The notes under the pieces are model-generated. The model was not told where the DNA came from, did no database searches, and saw only the letters and a list, made by a program, of their open reading frames with translations. DNA of 64,000 bases from Saccharomonospora glauca K62 (GTDB lineage Bacteria; Actinomycetota; Actinomycetes; Mycobacteriales; Pseudonocardiaceae). A program made the position numbers and the translations under genes. Numbering within the stretch: the stretch's first letter is position 1; each line of letters opens with the position of its first letter. Of the stretch, positions 14,649 through 23,156 are shown in pieces. The stretch spans positions 3,404,524 through 3,468,523 of the forward strand of contig NZ_CM001484.1 in the NCBI RefSeq assembly GCF_000243395.2, given 5' to 3'.

Positions 14649-16175
14649 CTATGCGTGGATGGTGATGCGTCGGCAGGTGTGCGTGCCGCCCTCGGGGCCG
14701 TTGAGGACCACGCCGTGCAGGTGCGCCCGACCGAAGGTGGTCTGGTCGGCGTCGGTGAGGGTGTGGTCGATGACCAGTTCGTCGTCGAGGAAGCAGCGCA
14801 CCAGCGGGCCCCGGATGTCGACGCGGTAGCGGTGCCACACGTTCGCGGCGGTGTCGCCGTAGACGCCGGCGAGTTTGGTGGCGGTGCCCTTCTGCCGCTT
14901 GTACAGGCGCAACACGGTGCCGCCCGACTCCGCGGTGAACCACAGGTAGTTGTCGGGGTCGACGGCCCGCACCACCACGCCGGTTCCGGACATCCCCGTC
15001 CACCGCATATCGGCGGTGACGGTAACGTTCGCGGAGCCGGTGGGCAGCACCGCCACGTCCGGAACGCCGTCGGCGGCGGTGGAGGCCAGCAGCCCGTCTC
15101 GCACGGTCACGGAGCCCCGCAACGTCCGCCAGCCCGGTGGCGGGCCGTCGGGCCGGTCGAACACCTCGGCGGCCAGGACGTTGTCGTAGTCGGTGAGCAC
15201 CGCGAGCGCGCCGGTGGGAACCCAGCCCAGCGGGGTGAGGCCACCGGTGGACAGACAAGTCATCCGTAGTTCCGACTCCACGCCGCGCGCGTCCTCGGTA
15301 GCCAGTGGGCAGAGCAGCCAACCGTCCACCCACAGCGGGTGGGCGTAGGTCATCATGCCGCCCGGCGCGGCGCGGTGGACGATCCTCGGCGCCGAGATCA
15401 CGTCGCCGCGTAGCCAGCGCATCGTGGCGTGCCCGTCCTCGCCGCGGTAGACCACGACGAGCCGGTCGTCGTCCCAGCACGCCGATGGTCGGCCGGTGCC
15501 GTCGAACATCCGGCTCGGCTGCTCCCACGTGGCACCACCGTCCGGGGACCGGACCATGCCGATGCCGTCGGACTGCCCCCATCGAAACAGCACGGTCACC
15601 GTGTTGTCGCGGACCACCGCCCACGGTTCGGGGTAGGCGCGGGTGTCCCCCGCCACCAGCCGAGTCGACGTCCACTGCCGGCCGTCGTCGCTGACGGCGG
15701 CCCACGTCGAGTTGACTGTCTCCCCCTGCTGTCGGCCGTAGTAGACGGCCAGCAACCGCCCGTCCGGCAAGGCCACCAGCGGCGCGCAGATCGCGGCCTG
15801 GTGCATGTCCGGGTCGATGCGCACCTCGGGGCCCCACGTGGCGCCCCGGTCGTCGCTGCGCCGCACGAACGCCCCATCGGCCGCCGAGGCTGTGGTGCCC
15901 TTGAAGTACGTCAACCACACGGTGCCGCCGATGGTCGCGACGCACGGGTCCCGCAGGTCCGCGGTGTCGGTCAGCACGGTGACCGGTGTTGACCATGTGA
16001 CACCGAGGTCGGTGGACGTGGCGGCCTCGATCACTCCGTCGCGGGCGAGATAGTGGTCGCTGCCACGGCGCCACACCAGCAACAGGCGACCGTCATCCAA
16101 TCGGCAGATGGACGGAAACGCCAGATGCCCGGCGGGGAAGTCGAAGGGCAAGGTGGGCAGCACGGGTCGGTACAT
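14649..16175 (-). CDS. sialidase-fold (BNR/Asp-box) protein with C-terminal LamG-like domain, 508 aa
   Basis: Six-bladed-propeller-type repeats carry Asp-box-like motifs STDLGVTW, SDDRGATW and SPDGGATW, spread over residues about 45-220. Residues about 335-508 resemble a concanavalin/LamG-like carbohydrate-binding fold (VTVTADMRWTGMSGTGVVVR, YLWFTAESGGTVLRLY). No signal peptide follows ATG 16175, which has GAGAGG four bases upstream. Intracellular sialidase-fold proteins with a LamG end are typical of phage tail or baseplate modules, fitting a phage remnant. Catalytic activity is uncertain. Confidence 0.7.
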   Translation of the reverse strand: MYRPVLPTLPFDFPAGHLAFPSICRLDDGRLLLVWRRGSDHYLARDGVIEAATSTDLGVTWSTPVTVLTDTADLRDPCVATIGGTVWLTYFKGTTASAADGAFVRRSDDRGATWGPEVRIDPDMHQAAICAPLVALPDGRLLAVYYGRQQGETVNSTWAAVSDDGRQWTSTRLVAGDTRAYPEPWAVVRDNTVTVLFRWGQSDGIGMVRSPDGGATWEQPSRMFDGTGRPSACWDDDRLVVVYRGEDGHATMRWLRGDVISAPRIVHRAAPGGMMTYAHPLWVDGWLLCPLATEDARGVESELRMTCLSTGGLTPLGWVPTGALAVLTDYDNVLAAEVFDRPDGPPPGWRTLRGSVTVRDGLLASTAADGVPDVAVLPTGSANVTVTADMRWTGMSGTGVVVRAVDPDNYLWFTAESGGTVLRLYKRQKGTATKLAGVYGDTAANVWHRYRVDIRGPLVRCFLDDELVIDHTLTDADQTTFGRAHLHGVVLNGPEGGTHTCRRITIHA

Positions 16176-16531
16176 GGGGCCTCTCAGCTGTCGGCACGGA
16201 CGTTCACGGTGAACATCGGTATGTCGCGGGCGTGTGTTCCCCGTTACCCGCACCTCGCCGGGTCGGAGTGGACACGGAAGCCGAGGTCGCTCGTGCCGGC
16301 CGGGTTACGGGCGCGGACCCCGGCCGAATCCCGTCGAGCGAGATCGACTTCGGCACCGCCTCCCATTTGCGGGATGACCTGCGAAAACACCACCGGAGGC
16401 CACTCACGGCAACCGCCGCCGGGGACCGCGTATGCTCGGGTCCGTACCAGTGTGGGTTCGAGTCCCACCGTGGGTGTGAGGACCGCGTCGGGCCGCCGCG
16501 CGGCACGAACGGTCGAACGGAGAGAAACGGC
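16176..16531. other. Right boundary region of the island
   Basis: About 355 bases without a supported gene. It contains the tRNA-derived repeat at 16439-16470 and otherwise nothing recognisable. A rightward frame starting at 16232 runs in phase into the small zinc-finger gene but has no ribosome-binding site and reads through the tRNA fragment, so I do not extend the gene. Confidence 0.5.
16439..16470 (+). repeat. Right copy of tRNA-derived repeat (candidate att site)
   Basis: Thirty-one of 32 bases match 5621-5652, covering the 3' anticodon stem, variable loop and complete T-arm. The acceptor 3' strand is not present; the sequence continues TGGGTGTG. No 5' half of a tRNA precedes it, so this is a fragment and not a functional tRNA. 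Confidence 0.65.
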
Positions 16532-16705
16532 ATGGACGACAACGACTTCGAGCTGAACGCGCTGTGCGGCTCCTGTGAGGGCGAGGGACACGTGTCCGTC
16601 TCGAAGGTCGCGGTCATCGCCGGGGTGCCGCAGAGCATGGTCATCTCACGTCCGTGCCAGTGGTGTGGGGACAACGGCCGCCGCAGGCTCCGGCCACCGG
16701 TCTGA
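16532..16705 (+). CDS. small zinc-finger protein with DnaJ-type CxxCxGxG motifs, 57 aa
   Basis: Two Cys pairs, CGSCEGEGHV and CQWCGDNGRR, match the CxxCxGxG knuckles of DnaJ-like zinc domains, separated by about 25 residues. ATG 16532 follows GGAGAG. It has no J domain. Such stand-alone mini-proteins are common in actinobacteria; a role in thiol or zinc handling is possible but unproven. Confidence 0.7.
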   Translation: MDDNDFELNALCGSCEGEGHVSVSKVAVIAGVPQSMVISRPCQWCGDNGRRRLRPPV

Positions 16706-16717
16706 ACCGACCAGCCG

Positions 16718-18322
16718 TCACCCGCCGAGAGCCGGTTCGCGACCGTCCAACACCCGGTAGGCGTGGTGGGAGACGGTGAGCAGCTCCTCGGTCGGCAGCC
16801 GCTCGGCCGGGACCTCTCCCGCCGCGATGTCGTAGGCCTCGTGCAGCTCCAGCAACGCCGCCCGTAATCTTGCCGGGTCGGGCCGTTCGGCCGCGGCGAG
16901 TCGGCGGACCTCGGACAGGGCCAGCTCCACCCGTGACAGCCACGCTCGCTTCGGCGCCAGCCGCGCCACGAGCACGGCGACGGCCGCGCCCACCAGCGTC
17001 GCCCCCGTCCTGTCGGCCACCAGCTCGTGCGGTGGCGCGCTCGATCCGAGTGCGCTGACCAGCAGGGCCACGGGGGTGGCGAAGAACAGCCCGAACGCGT
17101 AGTTGACCGTCACCGTCATCTCGGCGCCCCACTGCAACAGCGCGATCAGGAGCACCACGGCCCAGGCGGCGGGATGCGCGCCGAGCAGGGCAAGTCCCAG
17201 CAGTGCCCCGAACACTGTGCCCGCAACCCGCTGCACCATGCGCGGCACGGACGTGGACGTGCTGGTGGCCTGGAGCACCGAGACCGCGGAGACCGCCGCC
17301 CAGTAGGCGTGTCCGATGCCCACCAGGTGGGTCAGGACCCCGGCGGCGAAGGCCGCGACACCGACCCTGGCGGCGTAGGGAAGCAACCAGGCGCTCGGGT
17401 GACGGCCGGGGCGCAGAGCGGCGACGCCCAGCTCCCGGAGCGTCCGCCCGCGCGACTCGGGAAGCGCTCGCGGAAACGGCTCCGTCGGCTCCCCCTCAGC
17501 CGTGGGATGCGGCGGCACGCCACGGCGGACAGCGTGTGCGAAGCGCCGCAGGGAAGCGGGGTCCGGTTCGTGGGGTTCGCCCTCGACGAGCACCGACTCG
17601 CACGTGGCCACGGCACGCGTCAGAGCGACCAGTTCGGCACTTGCTCGATGCCGTGTGCCCGCTTCGGCCACGCAATTCATGGCCCGGTCCACGGCCACGG
17701 CGGCTCGGTGTCGGGTCTCCAGGCCGGCGGGAGAGTCCAGGTGCGCGGCGGTGGCCTCCAACGCCCGCGCCACGGCCTCCCGCTGGGGCTTCAGTCCTCG
17801 GACCCGCGCTCCCGCGTAGGAGACCGTCCACGCCAAGGCCGCGCTGGCCACGGCGATGCCGAGGTGGGCGGGAAGGTCCCCCGCCGACAGCGGCAGGTGG
17901 GCGCAGGCGCCGGTGGCGAACGCGAACATGAGCCCACCCGGCGCTCCCGCCCCGACCGCCGTGCAGGCCATGGTCGCCAGGGCTCCCACCAACGCGGTGG
18001 CCAGGAGCGCGACGACGACGTGCGCGGCCGAACCGCCCACGGTCACGGCCACGAGGTCCCCGACCGTCACGGCCAGCACCATCCCGACCCCCACCGCCGC
18101 GAGCGTGCGCAGCTGCCGCCGATAGGGGTCGTTGCGGGAGTAGACGCTGGTGAGAGCGCCGAACACGGCGGCGGCCACGAGGTCGAGTCGATCGAGTACG
18201 AGCAGGACGCCGAGCGGGACGATCATCGCGAGTAGCGCCCGGCAGGCGGGCCACAACAACGGGCCGGTCCGGCGGATACGGAAGGTATGCGGGAGATCGC
18301 GGAGCAGCACGCTTCGTGGCAC
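16718..18322 (-). CDS. FUSC family membrane protein (aromatic-compound exporter type), 534 aa
   Basis: Two hydrophobic blocks of several membrane helices each (residues about 25-170 and 330-465) flank a soluble helical region, the layout of fusaric-acid-resistance/AaeB-type exporters. The motif-like VFGALTSVYSRNDPYRRQL follows the first helices, and [20 protein letters not shown] repeats the theme in the second half. The gene is divergent from a MarR regulator across an operator with two ACTAGT palindromes, so ligand-induced expression is likely. The exported compound is unknown. Confidence 0.85.
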   Translation of the reverse strand: MPRSVLLRDLPHTFRIRRTGPLLWPACRALLAMIVPLGVLLVLDRLDLVAAAVFGALTSVYSRNDPYRRQLRTLAAVGVGMVLAVTVGDLVAVTVGGSAAHVVVALLATALVGALATMACTAVGAGAPGGLMFAFATGACAHLPLSAGDLPAHLGIAVASAALAWTVSYAGARVRGLKPQREAVARALEATAAHLDSPAGLETRHRAAVAVDRAMNCVAEAGTRHRASAELVALTRAVATCESVLVEGEPHEPDPASLRRFAHAVRRGVPPHPTAEGEPTEPFPRALPESRGRTLRELGVAALRPGRHPSAWLLPYAARVGVAAFAAGVLTHLVGIGHAYWAAVSAVSVLQATSTSTSVPRMVQRVAGTVFGALLGLALLGAHPAAWAVVLLIALLQWGAEMTVTVNYAFGLFFATPVALLVSALGSSAPPHELVADRTGATLVGAAVAVLVARLAPKRAWLSRVELALSEVRRLAAAERPDPARLRAALLELHEAYDIAAGEVPAERLPTEELLTVSHHAYRVLDGREPALGG

Positions 18323-18348
18323 GTCACCCCACGATACAGATTTTGTTT

Positions 18349-18365
18349 ACTAGTGAAATACTAGT
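18349..18365. promoter_or_regulatory. MarR-type operator
   Basis: Direct repeat TACTAGTGA occurs twice, each containing the palindrome ACTAGT (18349-18354 and 18360-18365), one helical turn apart (11 bp). It lies between the FUSC start (18322) and the marR start (18369), immediately against the marR ATG. Confidence 0.6.
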
Positions 18366-18368
18366 GAG

Positions 18369-18875
18369 ATGAACCGAACACCTGACCTCATCGCCGCGGC
18401 CAGGCAACAGTGGCGGGACGTCCACCCCGACACGGACACGAGCAGCATGGACATCATCGGCCGCATACTGCGAGCGGCGGCCGTCCTGCGCCGCAGGCTG
18501 GACACGGTGCTGGCCGAGGAGGGACTCAACCGGGCCGAGTTCGACCTGTTGTGCGCCCTCCGCCGCAGCGGTGGACCGGTGACGGTGGGCAGGCTGGGCG
18601 AGCAGACCGTGTCCTCCGGCGCGGCCACCACCAAGCGCCTGCACAGCCTCTCCGAGCGCGGCCTGCTGCGGCGCACGACTCACGAGCGGGACAAGCGCGT
18701 CGCCTACGTCCACCTCACCGACCGGGGGCGCGAAGTGATCGACCGGGCGTTTCACCGCAACCTCGCCGCCGAACGGCGACTGCTGGAGCTCCTGGCCGAC
18801 GAGCACCGCGAGGAACTCACCCGGGGCCTCGCCGCGCTGTTGGGCACACTCGAAGGCCCACTCCCCGTGGACTGA
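18369..18875 (+). CDS. MarR family transcriptional regulator, 168 aa
   Basis: Winged-helix regulator: recognition region VTVGRLGEQTVSSGAATTKR, wing HERDKRVAYVHLTDRGREVI, and dimerising terminal helices. Divergent from the FUSC exporter with an operator in between, which suggests repression of exporter and self relieved by an aromatic ligand (family knowledge plus inference). Confidence 0.9.
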   Translation: MNRTPDLIAAARQQWRDVHPDTDTSSMDIIGRILRAAAVLRRRLDTVLAEEGLNRAEFDLLCALRRSGGPVTVGRLGEQTVSSGAATTKRLHSLSERGLLRRTTHERDKRVAYVHLTDRGREVIDRAFHRNLAAERRLLELLADEHREELTRGLAALLGTLEGPLPVD

Positions 18876-19070
18876 TCCCACGCGTTTTCCGGAAACCGAT
18901 TTCCCATTTCGCCGCAAGCCGAGAAAAGGAAAGCCCCGGCGAGCGGGAGCCGCAATTCTTGACACGCGACAAATTTCCGCCACCGACCATGCCGAAGCTC
19001 GGCGCTCGGAACGGGTTCGCGACGCGCGAGAGAATATCGAACGGAACGGAAACCCGAATCGGGAAGGGCG

Positions 19071-19115
19071 CCGACGGGGCGGGACGGGCGGGGGCATCCC
19101 GTCCCGCCCCGTCGG
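19071..19115. terminator. Strong hairpin terminator of the GH25 gene
   Basis: A perfect 18-bp inverted repeat (CCGACGGGGCGGGACGGG with its complement, 9-base loop) starts 4 bases beyond the stop codon of the leftward GH25 gene. Confidence 0.8.
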
Positions 19116-19118
19116 AGG

Positions 19119-20105
19119 TCAGAACACGAAGTCCAAGGAACCGGAGTACTCGTAGCGATTGTCGGGTTTGGGGTACTCGTAGTACAGCGCGCCGTTGGTG
19201 GCACCCTCCGGAATGTCCACTCGCCACGGACGCAGCCGGTGCACGGTCTTGCCGCCCTCCGGCACGGGATTGCCCCGGAAGTCGAACTTCGGCAGCCCGT
19301 CCTCCTCCTTGCCGCTCGGATACCGGTTGCCCACGAAGAACAACGCCCTCACCTTGAGTTCGCCGTGCGGGCAGTTGATGGCGAGTTTTTCGGCTCCCTC
19401 GGGGATCTGGAAGCTCTGGGCATGGGTGCCCACGCTCAACTTCACAGGCATGGTGTCCTCCTGTTGCGGGGTCGCCGGGGCTCCCGACGAGCGGAAGAGC
19501 GCACGCAGTTGGGCGAGCGTGCCCCGGTAGGCGTTGCCGTCGATGGGCGCACGTCCGGCCACTCTGGCCGAACTGGTGAACTGGAGCACGGCGACCCGCA
19601 GACCGCCGTAGCCGTCCCAGAAGTGAGGGGGCACGTCGGCGTACTCGTCGCGGATGTCTCCGATGACGTTGTCGGGATAGCGCGACGACCACAACGGCGG
19701 TAGCCCGGCCAGCGACGGCGAGCCGATCTGCTGCCAGTACCACCTCGGCAGGTACAGCAGGGGCACCGAGTACCCCGCGGCACGTAGCCGCGCCACGATG
19801 TCGCGCGTGAGCGAGATACTCCCGCTGTTCGCCTCGACGTCGGGGATCACGGGGATCGTCGGCGACACCACCTTGCGGACGTGCGCCACCTGAGCCGCCG
19901 CGCTCGCCCCCGACCGCTGGTAGTGGTAGGCGGCGAAGGGTTTTCCGGTCCTGCGCGCCTTCGCCACGTTCTCCGCGAATCGGGGATCGACGAAGCTGCT
20001 CCCCTCTGTGGCTTTGAAGATGAAGAAATCGATGCCCTCACGAGCCGCGCGCTCCACATCGAAGCTGCCCTGGTGATGTGAGATATCGATCCCGAATATG
20101 GGCAC
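19119..20105 (-). CDS. GH25-type lysozyme (N-acetylmuramidase-like) protein, 328 aa
   Basis: The N-terminal GH25 domain (residues 1-205) begins FGIDISHHQG with catalytic-type Asp7; PDVEANSG supplies Asp89 and Glu91, the acid pair typical of the family. Residues about 225-328 form a second, beta-rich domain I cannot name. No signal peptide is visible, so export would need another route or the enzyme is phage-derived or released by lysis. GTG 20105 follows GGGAGTGA. Expected activity is cleavage of peptidoglycan glycan strands. Confidence 0.8.
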   Translation of the reverse strand: MPIFGIDISHHQGSFDVERAAREGIDFFIFKATEGSSFVDPRFAENVAKARRTGKPFAAYHYQRSGASAAAQVAHVRKVVSPTIPVIPDVEANSGSISLTRDIVARLRAAGYSVPLLYLPRWYWQQIGSPSLAGLPPLWSSRYPDNVIGDIRDEYADVPPHFWDGYGGLRVAVLQFTSSARVAGRAPIDGNAYRGTLAQLRALFRSSGAPATPQQEDTMPVKLSVGTHAQSFQIPEGAEKLAINCPHGELKVRALFFVGNRYPSGKEEDGLPKFDFRGNPVPEGGKTVHRLRPWRVDIPEGATNGALYYEYPKPDNRYEYSGSLDFVF

Positions 20106-20324
20106 TGGTCACTCCCCACGTTCCCTGGACTTGCCCTGCCGTGCCGCGCACCTCCCCCCGTTTCCCGATCGCTCGTTTCCCTTCTGTGATGTAACCCGCA
20201 CGCAGAGTACGACCGCAAGACGGCTGTCCGGGTGAAAACCGGAAAATCCGAGAAAAAATATGAATAGTTTTCGACGTCGCGTGACGAACGCGGTCGTTTC
20301 GACCGCCCCGATCGCTTCCGGCTT

Positions 20325-21563
20325 TCAGCAATCGCAGCTGCAGCAGTCACAGCAGTCGCAGCAGTCGCAGCAGGCCGAACCGGGTTCACCGCTCCACGGG
20401 CCGGGCCACGGGTCCCGGCAGCAGAACTGGCAGGTGCAGCACATGTAGGACGCGACCAAGCATCCGACGAACCAGTTGCGCCTTCTGGGCGGGACCCGGA
20501 ACTTCGGTACCCAGCAGCATCCGCCGTCGCCGTCCCGGACGCCCTCCGGAGACTCATTGGGCGGCTGCCCTCCCGGCGGCACCGGCGGCTGCCCTCCGGG
20601 AGGCATGGGCGGTTGCCCTCCCGGCGGCACCGGCGGCTGCCCTCCGGGTGGCATCGGCTGCCACCCCGGCGGTTGGTGGGAGTGGGGTGTGTTCGCCTCC
20701 GGCGGATGTTCCGCGTGTCCGAACGTCCGGCTCACGGCGTGGTGGAGTTCGTGTACCAACAACGCGTGCACCAGCGCCGGACGCGAGAACTCCACCTCGC
20801 GCAGAGCCAACCGCACCCCGCGCACGGCGTCGTCGCACAGGCGGCGCGCCTCCGTCAACGACGTGCCGGTGGCGAGAAGCGGGTTCCAGGCTCCCGACGC
20901 CCGGTCGGCGGCGAGGTCCTCCACCGCGTCGAGCAGATGCGCCACGCGACCGAAGAAGCGGCCCGCCTCGCTCAACGGCTCCGCGTTGGCCGGACGCCCC
21001 GCGAGCACGGCGGTGTGGGCGAAGGCGGCCGCCGTCGCGATCTCGGTGGGTTCCGTGGCCATCAGCACGGAGCTCCCCGGCCCCAGCGAACGCTCCACCT
21101 CGGACTGACCCGCCACCGCGTCCGTCAGGACGGAGGTGTCGAACTCCACGAGGGCGGCCGTCGCGCCGCCCCGCCTCTCCCACCGTTCGGCCGCCGAACG
21201 CGCGAGGGACGCGAGCACGGAATGACGTAACGCGCCATCGCCGTCCTCGGCGTGATCACGCAGTTTCGCCGAGGCCAGCACAAGCGACACCGAGGCAGCG
21301 AGCCTGCTGCCCGCCCCCTCGGCCACGGACGCGCGCCGCATGCCGCGGAGCGGACACGGCCCCGCCGAACGGCGTGCGGCGGCGTGTTCCGTCTGCGCTT
21401 CCACGAGTGCCGAGATGACGATGCCGTCGTAGTTCGTGGCCGCGCGGGCGAGCTGGCCGTGCTGGTCTCGCAGAGTCAGGCACAGCCCGCAGAGATGGGC
21501 GACCCAATCGGCGTGCAACTCGGCGGACAACCGATGCCGGCATGGGCGAATGATGCCAAACAC
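20325..21563 (-). CDS. DUF5685 family protein with Pro-rich linker and Cys-rich tail, 412 aa
   Basis: The N-terminal region (FGIIRPCRHRL ... HLCGLCLTLRDQHG ... NYDGIVISALVEAQ) has the DUF5685 pattern with conserved Cys residues that could bind metal. Residues about 300-350 repeat GGQPPVPP/GGQPPMPP four times. The tail ends in alternating Cys/Asp (CCDCCDCCDCC then SCDC), an extreme cysteine density. GTG 21563 begins the family motif. The relatives I know are linked to regulation or secretion-like peptides, but the function is not established. Confidence 0.75.
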   Translation of the reverse strand: MFGIIRPCRHRLSAELHADWVAHLCGLCLTLRDQHGQLARAATNYDGIVISALVEAQTEHAAARRSAGPCPLRGMRRASVAEGAGSRLAASVSLVLASAKLRDHAEDGDGALRHSVLASLARSAAERWERRGGATAALVEFDTSVLTDAVAGQSEVERSLGPGSSVLMATEPTEIATAAAFAHTAVLAGRPANAEPLSEAGRFFGRVAHLLDAVEDLAADRASGAWNPLLATGTSLTEARRLCDDAVRGVRLALREVEFSRPALVHALLVHELHHAVSRTFGHAEHPPEANTPHSHQPPGWQPMPPGGQPPVPPGGQPPMPPGGQPPVPPGGQPPNESPEGVRDGDGGCCWVPKFRVPPRRRNWFVGCLVASYMCCTCQFCCRDPWPGPWSGEPGSACCDCCDCCDCCSCDC

Positions 21564-21604
21564 GATGTGGAAACCCCCAGCGTCGATCTTGCTGGGGGCG
21601 CAGC

Positions 21605-22456
21605 CTACAACGCGCGGGGTTCGGTACGACGTGCGCTCCCGCGAACGACCAACACATCGGAAGGCGCGTACCGGAGCACGCTCTGCGCGACGCTGCCCAA
21701 CAGGACCCGTTCGAAGCGTGTGCTCGATCCGCTGCCGGTGACCGCGAGATCGGCGCGGTAGTGCGACACCAACTCCGGCAGAGCTCGCTGCGGTGTTCCC
21801 GAGCCGACCACCACGGCGTCGGGTCGCGGGTGCAGTTCGGCGGCGAGAGCCTCGACCCGAGGACGGATCTCCGCGGTACTGGCCTCCCGCAGCCGTTCGA
21901 GGTCGCTGTCGCCGAGCCCGCTCAACCGTAGCAGTTGTTCCCCGATCACCACGCTCACGTGCGCCAGCACGTGGACGGCCGACGGGGTCAGATCGATTCC
22001 CCACTGCGCCGCACGGCGAGCCGAAGTGGTGTCGTCGACGGCCAGCAGGACAGTTCGGTAGTCGGGGACCGGGGTCCGCACGACCAGTACGGGGCAGTGA
22101 CTCGCGTGGGCGACGTTCTCCGTCGTGGCGCCGGTGAGACTGCCCGTGAAACCACGCTCACCGTGGGCACCGAGCACAATCAGGTCGACCTCCCGGTCGA
22201 GGGCCTCGATGAGAATGGTGTCGGACACCGTCCCGGTGCGAAGCACGACGTCGACCTCGGGCATGGCATGAGCGGCGACATGGTCGGCGAGCGTCTCGGC
22301 GGCGAAGGCAGAGACCTCGTCCTCCAACGACGGAGGCACGACCGACAACACCGTCAGCTGGGCGTCGTGCGCGGAAGCGAGCCGGGCCGCCCGGCCCAAC
22401 GCCAACCTGGCCCCGGCAGACAAGTCGGTCGCCGCCAGCACTCGACGCAGACGCAC
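21605..22456 (-). CDS. universal stress protein, two tandem Usp domains, 283 aa
   Basis: Two copies of the Usp alpha/beta fold lie at residues 1-128 and 132-275. Both end with the nucleotide-binding stretch GxxGxxxG(9x)S: the first is GAHGERGFTGSLTGATTENV and the second GSGSSTRFERVLLGSVAQSV, with CPVLVV and SDVLVV strands after them. The first domain starts RVLAATDLSAGARLAL. ATP-binding, dormancy- or stress-associated function is expected from the family. Confidence 0.9.
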   Translation of the reverse strand: MRLRRVLAATDLSAGARLALGRAARLASAHDAQLTVLSVVPPSLEDEVSAFAAETLADHVAAHAMPEVDVVLRTGTVSDTILIEALDREVDLIVLGAHGERGFTGSLTGATTENVAHASHCPVLVVRTPVPDYRTVLLAVDDTTSARRAAQWGIDLTPSAVHVLAHVSVVIGEQLLRLSGLGDSDLERLREASTAEIRPRVEALAAELHPRPDAVVVGSGTPQRALPELVSHYRADLAVTGSGSSTRFERVLLGSVAQSVLRYAPSDVLVVRGSARRTEPRAL

Positions 22457-22563
22457 TCGGGCACCTCTTCCGACTCACGGTGACGTCTCGAAGAAGCCAG
22501 GCTAGCCCGAGCGGCGAGGGTGGGGCGAACTTCTCCGTGGCAAGGGTCACCCGACCCGGCGGG

Positions 22564-22869
22564 TCAGTGGCGACGGGACCTGGAGCGACGGGAACGCGAA
22601 GAGCGACGCCGGTTGTTCTTGTGATTCCCCGGCCCCTGCGAGGACGATCGGGAACCCGAACCGGGCGCCGTGGAGGCGAAGGGAGGATTCACCGCGGGAA
22701 TGGGAGGGGCCTGGAAGAGCGAGGGGCCCCCGACGCCGGTCTCCTGCGGAGCTTCGAGCTCCCGGTAGTCGACCGGCTCCTCGTGGACGGTGTGGCTGAA
22801 GTGGATCGTGCCCGCGTCGCCGTGAACGTCGTCGGGCCTGTCCGGTACGGGGTTGGATGACGAGTGCAA
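22564..22869 (-). CDS. hypothetical basic protein with Arg/Ser tail, 101 aa
   Basis: The start would be TTG 22869 with GGAGAAG four bases upstream. The body is acidic and Pro-rich; the end is strongly basic (NNRRRSSRSRRSRSRRH), as in nucleic-acid-binding tails. It lies 83 bases downstream of the cold-shock gene in the same direction, so a joint RNA-related role is possible. The unusual start codon and low complexity keep confidence moderate. Confidence 0.5.
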   Translation of the reverse strand: MHSSSNPVPDRPDDVHGDAGTIHFSHTVHEEPVDYRELEAPQETGVGGPSLFQAPPIPAVNPPFASTAPGSGSRSSSQGPGNHKNNRRRSSRSRRSRSRRH

Positions 22870-22952
22870 GTACTTCTCCCTCTGCGACGCGGTGAGGTGG
22901 TCGCGAGCACGGGACGCCGCGACGTGATCCCCGCGACGTCCCGTGGGTGCAC

Positions 22953-23156
22953 TCAGAGTCCACGCACTCCCGTGGCCTGCGGGCCCTTGTTGCCCTGGCC
23001 GACGGTGAAGGACACGCGCTGGCCGTCCTCCAGGCTGCGGAATCCTCGGCCGTCGATCTCGCTGTAGTGCACGAAGACGTCGGCGCTCCCGTCATCGGGG
23101 GCGATGAAGCCGAAGCCCTTCTCGCTGTTGAACCACTTCACGGTTCCCTCGGTCAT
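22953..23156 (-). CDS. cold-shock domain protein, 67 aa
   Basis: Complete single OB-fold cold-shock protein: [20 protein letters not shown] carries RNP1-type aromatic residues and DVFVHYSEI the RNP2 motif. It acts as an RNA chaperone. ATG 23156 follows GGAGA. About 245 bases without a gene lie upstream, leaving room for a long regulated 5' leader as in many csp genes. Confidence 0.95.
   Translation of the reverse strand: MTEGTVKWFNSEKGFGFIAPDDGSADVFVHYSEIDGRGFRSLEDGQRVSFTVGQGNKGPQATGVRGL

Larger units (their letters stand above)
5621..16470. mobile_element. Candidate tRNA-bounded genomic island, about 10.9 kb, carrying three CRISPR arrays
   Basis: The segment lies between a tRNA gene and a 32-bp tRNA fragment in the same orientation. 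Its content differs sharply from the flanks: three CRISPR arrays, three related regulator/peptide cassettes, two decayed DUF2637 genes (a family often seen on actinobacterial conjugative elements) and a phage-tail-like sialidase-fold protein. No integrase, relaxase, replication gene or cas gene is visible, so it would be a degenerate or dependent element. A caveat is that the right-hand copy lacks the tRNA's final acceptor bases. Confidence 0.55.

Noticed and set aside
13567-16074. 835-codon leftward frame running through array 3
   Set aside because: It merges the wrong frame of the sialidase-fold gene with CRISPR repeats and the antisense of the cassette 3 helical gene; only the short start at 14625 has a real ribosome-binding site.
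5659-16438. cas genes or an integrase within the island
   Set aside because: I looked in all frames for Cas1/Cas2/Cas3/Cascade motifs and for tyrosine or serine recombinase signatures and found none; the open frames are accounted for by other features.
16419-16480. Second complete tRNA gene at the island's right end
   Set aside because: Only the 3' anticodon strand and T-arm are present; no D-arm, no 5' acceptor strand and no matching 3' acceptor.
20260-20448. Small Gln-rich rightward peptide (QQSQQSQQSQQ)
   Set aside because: It is the complement of the Cys/Asp-rich tail of the DUF5685 gene and lacks its own ribosome-binding site.
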